Counted from the stretch's first letter, positions 1-9,943 are shown. The stretch: DNA of 58,911 nt from Microvirga sp. 3-52 (GCF_018383585.1 NZ_JAHAMK010000014.1:50696-109606), one strand, 5' to 3'. Made by a program: numbers and translations. The notes: generated by a model not told the origin, from the letters alone.

Positions 1-1050
1 CGCCGCTACCGTCTGCACGTTGGCCGAGGTCTGCTGGGCGGCCGACGAGACGGTGACCGACTGCTGCGTGGTCTGGCCGGCGATCGACGTCATGGACTGG
101 GCCGTGGCCTCCATCTCGGTGGCCGCCGCGGACAGCCCCTGGGTCAGGGCCGACACGTTCAGCTCGAAGCGCTTCGTGAGCTGGTCCAGAACCTCAGCCC
201 GGCGCATCTTGGCCTGGTTCTCGGCTTCCTGGGCGGCGGCGAGGCGGCGGGCCTCGACGGCATTGTCCTTGAACACCTGCAGGGAGCGAGCGAGCGCGCC
301 CACCTCGTCCTTGCGCTCCACACCCGTCACCTCGACCGCCAGGTCGCCATTCGCCAGCTGCCCCATCGCAGAGGTCATACCGGACAGCGGACGGGCGATG
401 GCAAACACGACGATCGAGCCGAGAAGAGCAATCGCGAGGGTCAGGCCGAAGACAGACGATACGATGAGTGTCGTGGAGGTGCTGGACGCCATGGCTTCCG
501 CTTCCTCTGCAGCGCTGTCGAGACCCTGCTGGTTGGCGTTGATGCGCTCGGTCAAGAGATCACGGACCTTCCTGCGCACATCGCGCCCTTCACCATTCGA
601 GACCTGAAGGGCAGAGAAATCGTCATCTTTCGCACCGAACGCGACGCTCTTGTCCATCAGATTGAAGTAATTGACGAGATGGGTCTTCAGATTCTCGTTG
701 ATGGCGCGGCGCTCTGCGGTGCCGGAAAGGGCAGTCAGCTCGTCCATGTGCTGCAACGCCAAACCCTTGTACTGGTGATAGACACCCTCGGAACTCTTGA
801 GACGGTCTGGCTCCGTCGAGGAAAACAGGATCAGGTTCTTTTCCTGGATGCTCGCTTCATTCACCTCGGCATTGATCTGCAGGATCTTGGTCAGACGAGC
901 CATCTCGACATCGGTCAGTTCCGTGGTGTCGGCCGTCAATGCATCGAGGCCGGTTTTCGCAATGGCAACCAATCCGATGGTGATGGCAACAAAGATGATG
1001 GCGGGAATCGCCAGCTTGACGATCAATTTCGAATTATTGAGAAAACGCAT
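1..1050 (-). CDS. Methyl-accepting chemotaxis protein, C-terminus cut by window edge
   Basis: The reading frame opens with ATG at 1050 and runs open off the left edge, so only about 350 N-terminal residues are visible. Residues about 10-31 form a first membrane helix (KLAIPAIIFVAITIGLVAIA). A helical periplasmic part of four-helix-bundle type follows, then a second membrane helix near 190-215 and a HAMP segment (IARPLSGMTSAMGQLANGDL). The last visible residues (LSAAATEMEATAQSMTS) are the start of the coiled-coil signalling domain that would contact CheA/CheW. The ligand cannot be read from this part. The gene stands alone facing leftward, with an AT-rich upstream region that probably holds its promoter. 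Confidence 0.93.
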   Translation of the reverse strand, partial: MRFLNNSKLIVKLAIPAIIFVAITIGLVAIAKTGLDALTADTTELTDVEMARLTKILQINAEVNEASIQEKNLILFSSTEPDRLKSSEGVYHQYKGLALQHMDELTALSGTAERRAINENLKTHLVNYFNLMDKSVAFGAKDDDFSALQVSNGEGRDVRRKVRDLLTERINANQQGLDSAAEEAEAMASSTSTTLIVSSVFGLTLAIALLGSIVVFAIARPLSGMTSAMGQLANGDLAVEVTGVERKDEVGALARSLQVFKDNAVEARRLAAAQEAENQAKMRRAEVLDQLTKRFELNVSALTQGLSAAATEMEATAQSMTSIAGQTTQQSVTVSSAAQQTSANVQTVAA

Positions 1051-1396
1051 GGTCCTTCGATGACCTGCCCGCATCGCCGCGGGAGGCGCGCGCCCCCACG
1101 ACGCGCTTGCAACAGGTACCTCGCTTATAATCGTTCTATGTTGCACCGCACATTACGGGAATTACTTAGTAGGGCAAAATTTTTGTAATAAAATGATCTC
1201 CATTTATAGATATCTATTAACCTGATATTCAGTATTTACTTGTTGTTAATGTTTAGGCGTGGCGAGGTTCCTTCCCACAAGCCCTATCGCAGCGCGACGG
1301 AAGGATATTCCGCCGCAGAAACCATTCGCCCCAACCTTGAGGTTGGGGCGGTGCTCAAGCGAGGCGAAGGTCGCAGATGGCTGCCAGGTCCTAAGG
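1051..1396. other. Intergenic region with AT-rich tract
   Basis: This gap separates the starts of the receptor gene and the end of trpS. Positions about 1130-1250 are strikingly AT-rich compared with the surroundings and are the likely promoter region of the receptor gene. No protein-like frame was convincing here; the frames crossing it are GC-rich shadows of trpS. Confidence 0.5.
1327..1350 (-). terminator. Hairpin 3' of trpS, possible terminator
   Basis: A perfect 11-bp stem with a 2-nt loop: CGCCCCAACCT at 1327-1337, its complement at 1340-1350. It lies 46 nt beyond the trpS stop codon. There is no clear U-tract, so it may be a 3' stabilising hairpin rather than a strong intrinsic terminator. 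Confidence 0.45.
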
Positions 1397-2440
1397 TCAC
1401 GACGCAAGCCGATTTTCAGGCTGCTCGAAGGAGAACAATCCAAGGCCGGATCGGATGTCGTCCAGGGTTGCCTGCGTCTTCTCCCGAGCGGCCATGGTGC
1501 CCGCACGCAGAAGATCGAGGACATGGCAGGGATCCTTTTCCAAAGCGGCGCGGCGCTCCCGGATCGGGGCGAGGAGAGCCTGTAGAATCTCTTCCAGACG
1601 ACGTTTCACGACCACATCGCCGAGGCCGCCGCGCCGGTAACGCGCTTTCAGCTCTTCGAGGGTCGTTCGGTCCTCGTCGAAGGCGTCGAGATAGGTGAAC
1701 ACGACATTGCCCTCCACCGTGCCGGGATCGGCGGCGCGCAGATGGTTGGGGTCCGTATACATGCGGCGCACGGCGTCCCGGATCTCGTCGGGGGTGGCAG
1801 AGAGGGGAATGGCATTGCCCTGCGACTTGCTCATTTTCGCCCTGCCGTCGATGCCGGGCAGGCGCCCGACGGACGGGATCAGGGCCTGTGCTTCGGGCAG
1901 AACGTCGCGGCCGATCTGCCGGTTGAGGCGGCGTACGACTTCATTGGTCTGCTCGATCAGAGGCGCCTGATCCTCGCCCACGGGCACCACAGTCGCCTTG
2001 AACCCCGTGATGTCGGCGGCCTGCGCTGCCGGATAGCAGAGGAAGCCCGCGGGAATGTCGCGCCCGAAGCCGCGCACCTGGATCTCGTCCTTGATCGTCG
2101 GGTTGCGTTCGAGCCGCGCGACGGTGACGAAGTTGAGATAGAGCAGGGTGAGTTCGGCCAGCGCCGGCAGACCGGACTGCACGCAGATCGTCGTCTCCGT
2201 CGGATCGATGCCGACGGCGAGATAATCGAGTGCGACTTCCAGCACGTTCCGGCGCACCTTGGCCGGGTCGGACGCATTGTCGGTGAGGGCCTGGCAATCG
2301 GCGAGCAGCAGATACTGCCGGTGGCTGTGCTGAAGGGCGACGCGGTTCTTCAGGGATCCGGCATAATGGCCGAGATGAAGCGGACCGGTGGTCCGGTCTC
2401 CGGTCAGAATGATGGGGCGCTGGTCAATGTCGACGGACAT
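1397..2440 (-). CDS. trpS: Tryptophanyl-tRNA synthetase
   Basis: A class I aminoacyl-tRNA synthetase of 347 residues that charges tRNA-Trp with tryptophan in the cytoplasm. The HIGH-type signature is seen as [11 protein letters not shown] at about residues 18-28, and the KMSKS loop as KMSKSQGN near residue 202. Length is normal for bacterial TrpRS. The N-terminal [13 protein letters not shown] wording resembles the TrpRS II/auxiliary type, so a second trpS could exist elsewhere; this is inference. It is transcribed alone, with a 215-nt upstream gap holding a hairpin and an overlapping upstream reading frame that may control expression. Confidence 0.95.
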   Translation of the reverse strand: MSVDIDQRPIILTGDRTTGPLHLGHYAGSLKNRVALQHSHRQYLLLADCQALTDNASDPAKVRRNVLEVALDYLAVGIDPTETTICVQSGLPALAELTLLYLNFVTVARLERNPTIKDEIQVRGFGRDIPAGFLCYPAAQAADITGFKATVVPVGEDQAPLIEQTNEVVRRLNRQIGRDVLPEAQALIPSVGRLPGIDGRAKMSKSQGNAIPLSATPDEIRDAVRRMYTDPNHLRAADPGTVEGNVVFTYLDAFDEDRTTLEELKARYRRGGLGDVVVKRRLEEILQALLAPIRERRAALEKDPCHVLDLLRAGTMAAREKTQATLDDIRSGLGLFSFEQPENRLAS

Positions 2441-2541
2441 AGGGCTTCTCCAGATGAGAGCCGCCGTGACGAAGGACTTGGGTCGATAGAAACGAACGAT
2501 GTCTGCCGCACACGGCGGCTACGTTCGTTGCGAAAAAACAT
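2404..2541 (-). promoter_or_regulatory. Candidate trpS leader: overlapping upstream ORF and hairpin
   Basis: A 45-codon frame opens at ATG 2541 ([11 protein letters not shown]...) and ends at 2404, inside trpS and out of frame with it. Within it, AACGAACG (2491-2498) pairs with CGTTCGTT (2522-2529), and inside these GCCGC (2505-2509) pairs with GCGGC (2515-2519). The peptide has no tryptophan codon, so classical Trp attenuation is not supported. The arginine-rich start and the overlap with the trpS start suggest some translational control. No good Shine-Dalgarno precedes its ATG. Confidence 0.3.
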
Positions 2542-2655
2542 GACGACGTGCCGCTCCTGTCAGGAGCGCCACCAAAGGGTTCTGGTCGGGGTCGCGCGGT
2601 CGTTCATGCGCCCAGGAATGCCACGAGAGTCGTGCTCGCGCAAGAACCCGACGCC

Positions 2656-3543
2656 CTAAAGAACCACAATTCCAGCGTGCTTGGCCTTGTTGTCGGGCTC
2701 CACATGGATCGTGATGAGCGCGTCCTCCACATCGGCCTTGAGCGCCCGCTCCAGGCGATCGCAGATGTCATGGGCGTCGGTCACGCTCATGCGGCCCGGC
2801 ACCACGAGATGAAAGTCGATGAAGGTCATCCGGCCCGCATGGCGCGTGCGCAGGTCGTGGGCTTCGATGGCGCCTTCCGCGTTCACGGCGATGATCTCGC
2901 GGACACGGGCGAGCGTCGTCTCCGGCAGAGCCTCGTCCATGAGGCCGCCGATGCTTTCCTTGACCAGGCCCCAGCCGGACCAGAGGATGTTGAGGGCAAC
3001 GAAGGCCGCGAGAGCGGAGTCGAGCCAGATCCATCCGGTGAAGGGAACGAGCAGGAGGCCGATGATGACGCCCACCGACGTCATCACATCGGTCAGGAGA
3101 TGGCGACCGTCGGCCACCAGCGCGGGCGAGCGCAGGCGTCGCCCCCGGCTGATCAGGAGCCAAGACCAAACAGCATTGATCACACCGGCCAGCGCATTGA
3201 CGGCAAGCCCCTGCATGGGGGCGTCGATGATCCTTGGAGCAAAGAAGCCGAAATAGGCTTCCCGCAGGATCGCCAACGCGGCCACGATGATCAGCACGCC
3301 TTCAAGGACGGCAGAAAAATATTCCACCTTGTGGTGTCCGTAGGGATGGTTTGCGTCGGCCGGCGCGGCGCTCAGGCGCACGGCCATGAAGGCTGCGACC
3401 GCCGTCACCACATTGATGACGCTCTCCAGCGCATCCGAATAGAGCGCAATGCTGCCCGTGATGTAATAGGCGGCATATTTCAGGACGAAAACAACGGTTC
3501 CGACGAATATGCTGCCGAGGGCAAGTTTTTGAATCTTGTCCAT
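2656..3543 (-). CDS. Cation diffusion facilitator (CDF) metal exporter
   Basis: A 295-residue inner-membrane protein that exports divalent metal ions (Zn, Fe, Mn or Co type) in exchange for protons. It has about six membrane helices and the CDF metal-site motifs: YSDALESVIN near residue 37 in helix 2, HPYGHHKVEYFSA before helix 3, and ADGRHLLTDVMTS in helix 5. The last ~90 residues form the cytoplasmic domain with metal-binding histidines (HDICDRLERAL, ITIHVEPD). The closest general type is FieF/YiiP, but the metal cannot be assigned from sequence alone. It appears monocistronic. Confidence 0.93.
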   Translation of the reverse strand: MDKIQKLALGSIFVGTVVFVLKYAAYYITGSIALYSDALESVINVVTAVAAFMAVRLSAAPADANHPYGHHKVEYFSAVLEGVLIIVAALAILREAYFGFFAPRIIDAPMQGLAVNALAGVINAVWSWLLISRGRRLRSPALVADGRHLLTDVMTSVGVIIGLLLVPFTGWIWLDSALAAFVALNILWSGWGLVKESIGGLMDEALPETTLARVREIIAVNAEGAIEAHDLRTRHAGRMTFIDFHLVVPGRMSVTDAHDICDRLERALKADVEDALITIHVEPDNKAKHAGIVVL

Positions 3544-3744
3544 GGGGCGATGCGCAACAAGAGGGCTCTGCGGGAAACGAGGCGACCTTATAGACGGTGT
3601 TTCTTCAAGCGCAAGACTTTGTTTTTACTTGCAATTCGTTCGCAAATTCACGTTTGCGGAAAGACATTCCCTTTCCAGGTCAAGCCTGATCGCGCAGGAT
3701 GAACAGTTTGCTTTCACTGAGATCTGACTTCGGCAGGGAGCCGG

Positions 3745-5724
3745 TCATTCCGGGATGGCTGTCGCCTTGAGCAGAAGCTTCCCATAGTATTTCGACAAGG
3801 AGGGAGCGAGCGTCTGACAATGCCGGACAAGCTCGAGGGCTTCCACCCGCTGTCCCGCGCCGATGCTGTCGAGAACCGTAGGATGCAGCTCCATCAGCTC
3901 CGCTAGCGCCGGATCCTGCCCCTGCGTGGCGGGCGCCAGAATGGTGAAGATGGCCGTTTGCTCGGCGCGTCCTTTCACGGCGATGCGGTCGAGTTCGATC
4001 AGCACGAAATGCTCCTGGAGCGCTTTCGCCGTCGCGGGGCCGAGCACGATGGAGACACCGTATTCCTTCGACAGACTCTCCAGGCGTGAAGCGAGGTTCA
4101 CCGTATCGCCGAGGACCGAGTAGTCGTAGCGCCAGCGCGAGCCCACATTGCCGACCACGCAATCGCCGGTGTTGATGCCGACGCCGATGGCAAAGCGAGG
4201 TGCATCCTCGCCCTGTTCCTGCCGCAGCTCGGCATTCAACGTTTCTACCGCTTCCAGCATGCGCATGGCCGCGCGCGCGGCGCGAAGGGGATGGTCCGGG
4301 CTCGGCAGCGGCGCGTTCCAGAACGCCATGACGCAATCGCCGATATACTTGTCGATGGTGCCGCCTTCCGCGAGCACCGCTTCTGAGAGCGGATCGAGCA
4401 GGCGGTTGATGAGGGTGGTCAGCCGCTCCGGCTCATCTTTCAGCGTCTCCGACAAAGTCGTGAAGCCGCGCACGTCGCAGAACAGGATCGAGAGATTGCG
4501 GCGCTCGCCCCCGAGCTTCAGGGCGCCCGGATCGCGCGCAAGCTGTGCCACCAGATCCGGCGAGAGATAGCGCGAGAAAGCTTCCGACACGGTGCGGCGC
4601 AGATGCCGCTCTCGCGCGTAATCGAGCCCGAATCGTGTCCCGAAGACGGCGAGCGCCGTCGCTGCCGGCAGGGCCGGCGGTACCCAGACACGGCCGAGGC
4701 GCAGCACGGCCCATGCTCCGACGAAGAAGAAGGCGATCAGGAAGGCCGCTGCCAGCCCGGTTCGCCAGGAGACGCCATGAGTGGAGAAGGCTGCGGCCAG
4801 AAAAGCGCCGGCGATCACCAGAAGCACCATGACGAGCCGAGGCACGGGCAGCACGTAGAGATTATGACGGAGATTGTCGAGGATCGTGGCCTGGACCTCC
4901 ACGCCCGCCATGAGCGTGCCCTCGGTCAATGTATAGGGTGTCGGGAAGGTATCGGGCGCGCCGATATCGGCAGAGGTCGCCTGCTTCAGGCTCAGGCCCA
5001 CCAGCACGGTCTGATCCTTGAAAAATCCCGGCGGCAGAAATTCTTCCGGATCCAGGGCCTGGTAGTAGGAAACGGTCGGGTAGGAGCGGGCCGGCCCGAA
5101 ATATTGGATCAGGGCCCCATCCGGAGCGGCCGCTTGCGGTTCACCCTTCAGGCGAAGCGCTTCGGCGGCCAAGCTGTCCTGCACCGGCGGCATGCGGCGC
5201 AGATAAGCGTCCCCGTCGAGGTGCACGGAAGCCACGCCGACTGCCGCGCCGGCCTCCAGGAACGGCTCGAGAGGGCTGACCCGGGTGACCTGGATTCCCT
5301 GCGCCAGCGGAGTGGTCACGTCGTCCGCGGCCAGCACCACGTCCGGGCCGAGCACCTTTGTGAAAGCCGCATCCGCGTCCTCCGCGGTCGGGTCGGCGAA
5401 GATGATGTCGAAGACGATCACCTTCGCACCCGCCGCCCGCAGGCTCTCGACCAGTTTGGCGTGAAGCTCCCGGGACCAAGGCCAGCGCTGGCCGATTTCG
5501 CCGATGGACGGCTCGTCGATGGCCACGACCACGGCGCCCGGCTGCGCGGGCAGAGGCGGTGAGATGACCGAGAGGATATCGTAGAGCCTCGCCTCGATGA
5601 GGCGAAAGGGCGGGAAGAACAGAACCGGCATCAGCAGAGCCGCAATGAGCCCGGCCATGGCGAAATGGCGCCAGAGAGGCTCCCCCCTGGCATGATCGGT
5701 TGATGTTGTCTGTTTTCCGTTCAC
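3745..5724 (-). CDS. CHASE2-domain adenylate/guanylate cyclase
   Basis: A 659-residue membrane sensor that should make cAMP or cGMP. An N-terminal membrane helix (about 20-38) is followed by an extracytoplasmic CHASE2 sensor domain (about 45-290), three closely spaced membrane helices (about 295-365) and a class III cyclase domain (about 405-600). The two metal-binding aspartates are visible as D417 in FCDVRGF and D463 in IGDCVMAFWN, with GDTVNLASRLE further on, so the domain looks active. The start is GTG at 5724, placed directly after the TAG stop of the upstream FecR-TPR-barrel gene with no gap. The two are therefore surely co-transcribed and likely form one signalling unit. Confidence 0.92.
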   Translation of the reverse strand: MNGKQTTSTDHARGEPLWRHFAMAGLIAALLMPVLFFPPFRLIEARLYDILSVISPPLPAQPGAVVVAIDEPSIGEIGQRWPWSRELHAKLVESLRAAGAKVIVFDIIFADPTAEDADAAFTKVLGPDVVLAADDVTTPLAQGIQVTRVSPLEPFLEAGAAVGVASVHLDGDAYLRRMPPVQDSLAAEALRLKGEPQAAAPDGALIQYFGPARSYPTVSYYQALDPEEFLPPGFFKDQTVLVGLSLKQATSADIGAPDTFPTPYTLTEGTLMAGVEVQATILDNLRHNLYVLPVPRLVMVLLVIAGAFLAAAFSTHGVSWRTGLAAAFLIAFFFVGAWAVLRLGRVWVPPALPAATALAVFGTRFGLDYARERHLRRTVSEAFSRYLSPDLVAQLARDPGALKLGGERRNLSILFCDVRGFTTLSETLKDEPERLTTLINRLLDPLSEAVLAEGGTIDKYIGDCVMAFWNAPLPSPDHPLRAARAAMRMLEAVETLNAELRQEQGEDAPRFAIGVGINTGDCVVGNVGSRWRYDYSVLGDTVNLASRLESLSKEYGVSIVLGPATAKALQEHFVLIELDRIAVKGRAEQTAIFTILAPATQGQDPALAELMELHPTVLDSIGAGQRVEALELVRHCQTLAPSLSKYYGKLLLKATAIPE

Positions 5725-8700
5725 CTAGAACCGAGCCTTGACGCTGGCCGCGACGGTGCGGCCCGGAGCCGGAATGTCGAACCCGAAATCATATCTCTGG
5801 TCGAACAGGTTGAGCGCCGTCAGCCCGACCTGGAAGCGCCGGTCCGGTGTCTCCCAGGTCAGCGCCGCGTCGGTCGTCCAGTAGGAATCCAGGCGGTCGT
5901 TGTCATAGGAGCCGGAACGCTCGCCGATGAAATTCTGGGTCAGGGTGAACCGCAGGCGGCTCGGATGGACGAAGGTCACTCCGAGGCGGGCGAAGCGCTC
6001 CGGAATGTAGGGCACCGGCTCTCCCACGCCCTGTCCGTCCCGATCTTCCGATGTTGCCAGGATCTTCGAGGTCGCTCCGCCAACGGTGCCGAACACGCCG
6101 ATGCCGTGACCGAGCCAGACATTGACCGTGGCGGCGAGCCATTCGGCACGGGCCCGGTCGATGTCTTCGAAACTGGTCAACGTGTTGATTCTTGGAACGT
6201 TGAGATCGTTCAGTGTTTGGCGCTGATATTCCAGGGCCGTGAACACATGGGGCGTCCATTCCGCGTCCCAGCGCAGCACGAGGCTCTTCGTCGGTCCGCT
6301 TGCCGGCGTATCGTTCGGGATCAGTCCGACAGTCGTCGTCGGTGCGAGAGTGTAGCTGAGGAAAGTATCGGCATTCTCGATGTAAGCGGCGCGGAGCCAT
6401 TGTCCTTCCAGCGGCGAGATGCCGATGCCGAAGCGGGGCGATGCCCAAACATCGGGTTTGGCATTTTTCACATCCAGGAAGGTGCGATGGATGCCCGCCT
6501 GAGCCTCGAACCAGTCGTTCGGGCGCCATAGAACATCGGCATAGGCGCGACCGCCGCGGAAGGGGCTGTCGAAGGTCGATGCGTTCTGCAGATATTCGTC
6601 CGGTTCCGGAAACAAGTACCTGTAAGTCTCGCTGAAGCCGTTGTATCGCGCCTTGCCGGCCTGAGCCTCCAAACCATAGCGCAGATTGAAGTCGCCGATT
6701 CCGATGGCGTGGCTCACCGCTCCGACGACACCATCCATGCGCTGCTTCTCCTGCCAGAGGGTCTGGACAGTTGGAAACACGCGATAATCCCAGATTTCCC
6801 CGCGATCGAGCGTATCGTTCCGGGTTGCGAATACCGCTGTCGTGAGGACATTCCGGTAGCCGAAGCTGTGGCTCCAGCCCGCCACACCGAAGAGGTTGGT
6901 CGAATCCCGCTCGATATGCTGCGTGAAGTCATAACGGTCGATATCCGTCAGGCCCGGCTGTCCCTCGTTCGCCCAGCCCATGAACATGAACCGGTCGGCG
7001 GCATTCGGGGCCGTGCCGAGGCTGAACGTGATTCCTCTTCCCCTCTCGTTGTCGGCGGTCAGATTGCCACGGGCCTCGTTGGCACTGGCCGACAGACTGA
7101 AGCTCGTCGGCAGCGGTTCGTTCGAGAAGCCGTTGACCAGCACGCCCGATTGCCAGCCGACCTTGCCGCCGCGCACGATCGCACCGCCCCCGATCTCGGT
7201 GTCGAGGAACGGCCGGCGGATGGGGTCGAAGCGCCCGATACGGCCGGCCACGGCCAGAGGATCGAGAAGCAATCCCTGGATCGAGAGGTTCAGGGCCGCA
7301 CTGTTGAGCTCCGTTCCTTCCGCCGCATCGAGGGTCGGTTCCGTGGGGAAAAGGCCCGGCCGGCTGACGATGGCCTGATCGAAATATCCTTGAGCCTCGA
7401 AAGGATCGAACGTCCTATCGGCATAGAAGCGGCCCCAATCGTGCAGATTGATGAAGCGGTAGGCCTGGACCGGGTAGGAGCCGGTCTGCTTGCTGACCGA
7501 GATCCCGGCATAATCTCCACCTCGGGCGCGGTATCGCCGCAGAGCCTCGCGCGCGGCAAGGATCGCCTCGTCGGCAAGATAGAGATCGAGAGCGAAGGCC
7601 GTGCGCAGGATGGGAACGATGGGTGCCCTGGGATCCAGCCGATCCGCATTGTCGAGGGCCTGCCAGGCGAGTTCGTAGTCGCCATTCTGGAAATAGGAAT
7701 CTGCCAGGATGAGTTGGTCGTTGGACAGGGCCGGATTGACGGCGGAGCCGGCCAGCATCGATTCGATCGCGTCCGCCATCCTGCCTTTCTGCAGAAGATA
7801 CCGCCCGCGGGCCGTGTAGGCGGTGGTCGGATCGAGCGCCAGCGCCTTGTCGATGAGAGTGCCGGCTTCTTCCACCCGGCTCTGATCGAGGAGGAGGATG
7901 GCCAGGTTGGTGTAGGGAATCGGATTCTGCGGCTCCATCTCGAGCGCACGCCGGAAGGCGGCTTCAGCTTCGATGAGCGCGCCCCGGCTCTGTTCGAGCA
8001 GGCCGATCTGGTTCAGAAGCGAGAATGACGGATCGGTCTTCACGACCTTGTAGAGGTCGGCAAGAGCGCCATCGATATCCCGGGCATAATCCGCCTTGAT
8101 CGTCGCCCCGAATGCGATCACGTTCGGATCGGTCGGGTCGATGGCGCGAGCCCGTTCATACGCCGCGTACATATCCTCGCGATGATCGAGATCCTGGGCG
8201 AGAGACGCCGACAGAATGGCGAGGCCGGCATCATTCGGGAATGTCTTTTCCGCCGCGGCAGCCTCGGCCGCAGCCGCCTTCAGATCCTGACGGAAACCGG
8301 TGAGATAGGCACTGATCTCTGCCGTTCTGGGATCCTTGACCGGAACCTTCGGAGCCGGCTGGACCCGCTTCGGATCCGCCAAGGAAGCCGCGGCATAGCG
8401 GCCATACTCGGCCCAGCCTCGCCGCCGGGGATCAAGGCCCAGCTTCGCCCGTTCGAACAATTTGATGGCGTCCTGCCAGCGGCGGTCTGCACCGGCCATC
8501 AGAGCTTCGAGATAATCGGCACGGGCACGCTGCACCCTGGTCATCGTGCGGTTGCGCGCTTCTGCAAGGGGAGCTGCCGCCGCACGCCTGCCGTTGGAAT
8601 TCATGAGGCTTTCGGCGAGGGTGAGCCAATCTTCCGTCGTGCGGGTTTCAGGGGGCAGGGCCTGGATTCTGGTGCTCTCGGCCTCGAACTGCGTGTTCTC

Positions 8701-9363
8701 CAAGGTTGTCGTCGGCAGGTTGATGAACACCTCGCGCATCGACATGTAGAACAGCATCTGCTCGCGATCATTGGGGCTGACGAGCACGAATTTCGTCGGC
8801 GCCTGGCCGACCGCCGCCACGGCCCCTTCGCCCTGGCGGACCGTCACGGCTCCCTGCGGGTTCTTGAGCTCGACGACGCCTTCGAGCACGACGAGCGAGG
8901 TCTTGCCCGCGTCGTCCACCGACAGGGACCAGTCGGTGCCGCGGATCGCCGCGACCGCCGCTGGTGTCTTGACGTCGACACCCGAGCCGCCGCGGGCCGC
9001 GCGGGCCCAGATATTGCCGCCCTGGAGGCTGAGCTGGGTCGCGTCGGCCGGCCCGCTCGCCACGTCGTTGACGGTCAGGGTCGAGTTGCGGCCGACGCGG
9101 ATCTGGGTCTGATCGTTGAACAGGATCGCCAGGTTGCCGATGGCATTGGTCCGCAGGGTATCGCCACCGACGAGGCTTTGCTGGAGCTGGGCGGCCCGCC
9201 AGAGATCCTCGCGGACGAACCGCATCTCCTCGCCACCCTTGGCTGCCACGATGGCGCCCGCGGCGGGCGCCTGGCGCGGCAGGGGGGATTGGGCCTGAGC
9301 GTCGCAAAGAGAGAGTGCCAGGACGCTTGTGGCGGCCAGAAGACTGAGGGATCGGAAAGACAT
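5725..9363 (-). CDS. FecR domain-TPR-outer membrane beta-barrel protein
   Basis: A 1212-residue exported protein with three parts. After a signal peptide (MSFRSLSLLAATSVLALSLC) there is a FecR-type domain (about 30-190, with LRTNAIGNLAILFNDQTQIRVG and AAVAAIRGTDWSL). A long tetratricopeptide region follows (about 240-620, for example EAEAAFRRALEMEPQNPIPY). The C-terminal ~480 residues look like a beta-barrel, rich in alternating aromatic strands and ending in a terminal phenylalanine after LFDQRYDFGF. The FecR domain here is on the exported side, not in a classical anti-sigma protein. It is the first gene of a two-gene operon with the CHASE2 cyclase, suggesting envelope status is relayed to cyclic nucleotide synthesis; that link is inference. 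Confidence 0.85.
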   Translation of the reverse strand: MSFRSLSLLAATSVLALSLCDAQAQSPLPRQAPAAGAIVAAKGGEEMRFVREDLWRAAQLQQSLVGGDTLRTNAIGNLAILFNDQTQIRVGRNSTLTVNDVASGPADATQLSLQGGNIWARAARGGSGVDVKTPAAVAAIRGTDWSLSVDDAGKTSLVVLEGVVELKNPQGAVTVRQGEGAVAAVGQAPTKFVLVSPNDREQMLFYMSMREVFINLPTTTLENTQFEAESTRIQALPPETRTTEDWLTLAESLMNSNGRRAAAAPLAEARNRTMTRVQRARADYLEALMAGADRRWQDAIKLFERAKLGLDPRRRGWAEYGRYAAASLADPKRVQPAPKVPVKDPRTAEISAYLTGFRQDLKAAAAEAAAAEKTFPNDAGLAILSASLAQDLDHREDMYAAYERARAIDPTDPNVIAFGATIKADYARDIDGALADLYKVVKTDPSFSLLNQIGLLEQSRGALIEAEAAFRRALEMEPQNPIPYTNLAILLLDQSRVEEAGTLIDKALALDPTTAYTARGRYLLQKGRMADAIESMLAGSAVNPALSNDQLILADSYFQNGDYELAWQALDNADRLDPRAPIVPILRTAFALDLYLADEAILAAREALRRYRARGGDYAGISVSKQTGSYPVQAYRFINLHDWGRFYADRTFDPFEAQGYFDQAIVSRPGLFPTEPTLDAAEGTELNSAALNLSIQGLLLDPLAVAGRIGRFDPIRRPFLDTEIGGGAIVRGGKVGWQSGVLVNGFSNEPLPTSFSLSASANEARGNLTADNERGRGITFSLGTAPNAADRFMFMGWANEGQPGLTDIDRYDFTQHIERDSTNLFGVAGWSHSFGYRNVLTTAVFATRNDTLDRGEIWDYRVFPTVQTLWQEKQRMDGVVGAVSHAIGIGDFNLRYGLEAQAGKARYNGFSETYRYLFPEPDEYLQNASTFDSPFRGGRAYADVLWRPNDWFEAQAGIHRTFLDVKNAKPDVWASPRFGIGISPLEGQWLRAAYIENADTFLSYTLAPTTTVGLIPNDTPASGPTKSLVLRWDAEWTPHVFTALEYQRQTLNDLNVPRINTLTSFEDIDRARAEWLAATVNVWLGHGIGVFGTVGGATSKILATSEDRDGQGVGEPVPYIPERFARLGVTFVHPSRLRFTLTQNFIGERSGSYDNDRLDSYWTTDAALTWETPDRRFQVGLTALNLFDQRYDFGFDIPAPGRTVAASVKARF

Positions 9364-9535
9364 GGAAGACCGGCTCGATCGAAAGGTTACCTGCTTTAAC
9401 GTTACTGGAACTTAGCAGGAAGAGCCTAGGAACAAAGCCGATTCACACCATGGATGATGTGTTTTGCAGCACAGGGTGAACGATTGCGGCATTAACGCCA
9501 CAGATGAGGCATCAAATTCGGGCGAATCTGCCGAT

Positions 9536-9943
9536 TCAGGCTGTCTTGCCGCGTGCGACCAGCAGTTTCTGTTTCAGATCGTGCTGGGCAAAGGGCTTCT
9601 GCAGAACGGGGCGGTCGCGGAAGGCGTCTCGGATGCCGGCGCTGCCGTAGCCCGTGGAGAACACGAAGGGGATCGAACGCTGCGCCAGGGCCTCGGCCAC
9701 CGGGTAGATCGGCTCGCCGGCCACATTCACGTCGAGGATGGCCAGATCAACCTGTTCGCGGGCCACAGCGTCAAGGGCGGCCGACAGCCGGGCGGCCGGG
9801 CCGATCACCTCGCAACCGAAGTCGAGCAGCATGTCTTCCAGGAGCAGGGAGATCGCAGCTTCATCCTCAACGACGAGAATACGCAGGCCGTTGAGATCGC
9901 CGTCGCTGGTTACGCTGTCGGTCACGGGTTCACTTTCTTTCAC
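9536..9943 (-). CDS. Single-domain response regulator
   Basis: A 135-residue stand-alone receiver domain, with no output domain. The acidic pocket is at E26/D27 (VVEDEAA), the phospho-acceptor is D71 (LAILDVN), the switch residue lies at S96/T97 (FSTGYG) and the conserved lysine is K116 (LQKPF). Such proteins usually act as phosphate shuttles or CheY-like effectors. The start used is GTG at 9943; a second GTG a few codons on (PVTDS) is possible, because neither has a clear Shine-Dalgarno. No partner kinase is adjacent. Confidence 0.88.
   Translation of the reverse strand: MKESEPVTDSVTSDGDLNGLRILVVEDEAAISLLLEDMLLDFGCEVIGPAARLSAALDAVAREQVDLAILDVNVAGEPIYPVAEALAQRSIPFVFSTGYGSAGIRDAFRDRPVLQKPFAQHDLKQKLLVARGKTA

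Noticed and set aside
8182..9399. A 405-codon plus-strand frame across the FecR-TPR gene
   Set aside because: Antisense shadow; the minus-strand frame has signal peptide, FecR and TPR sequence.
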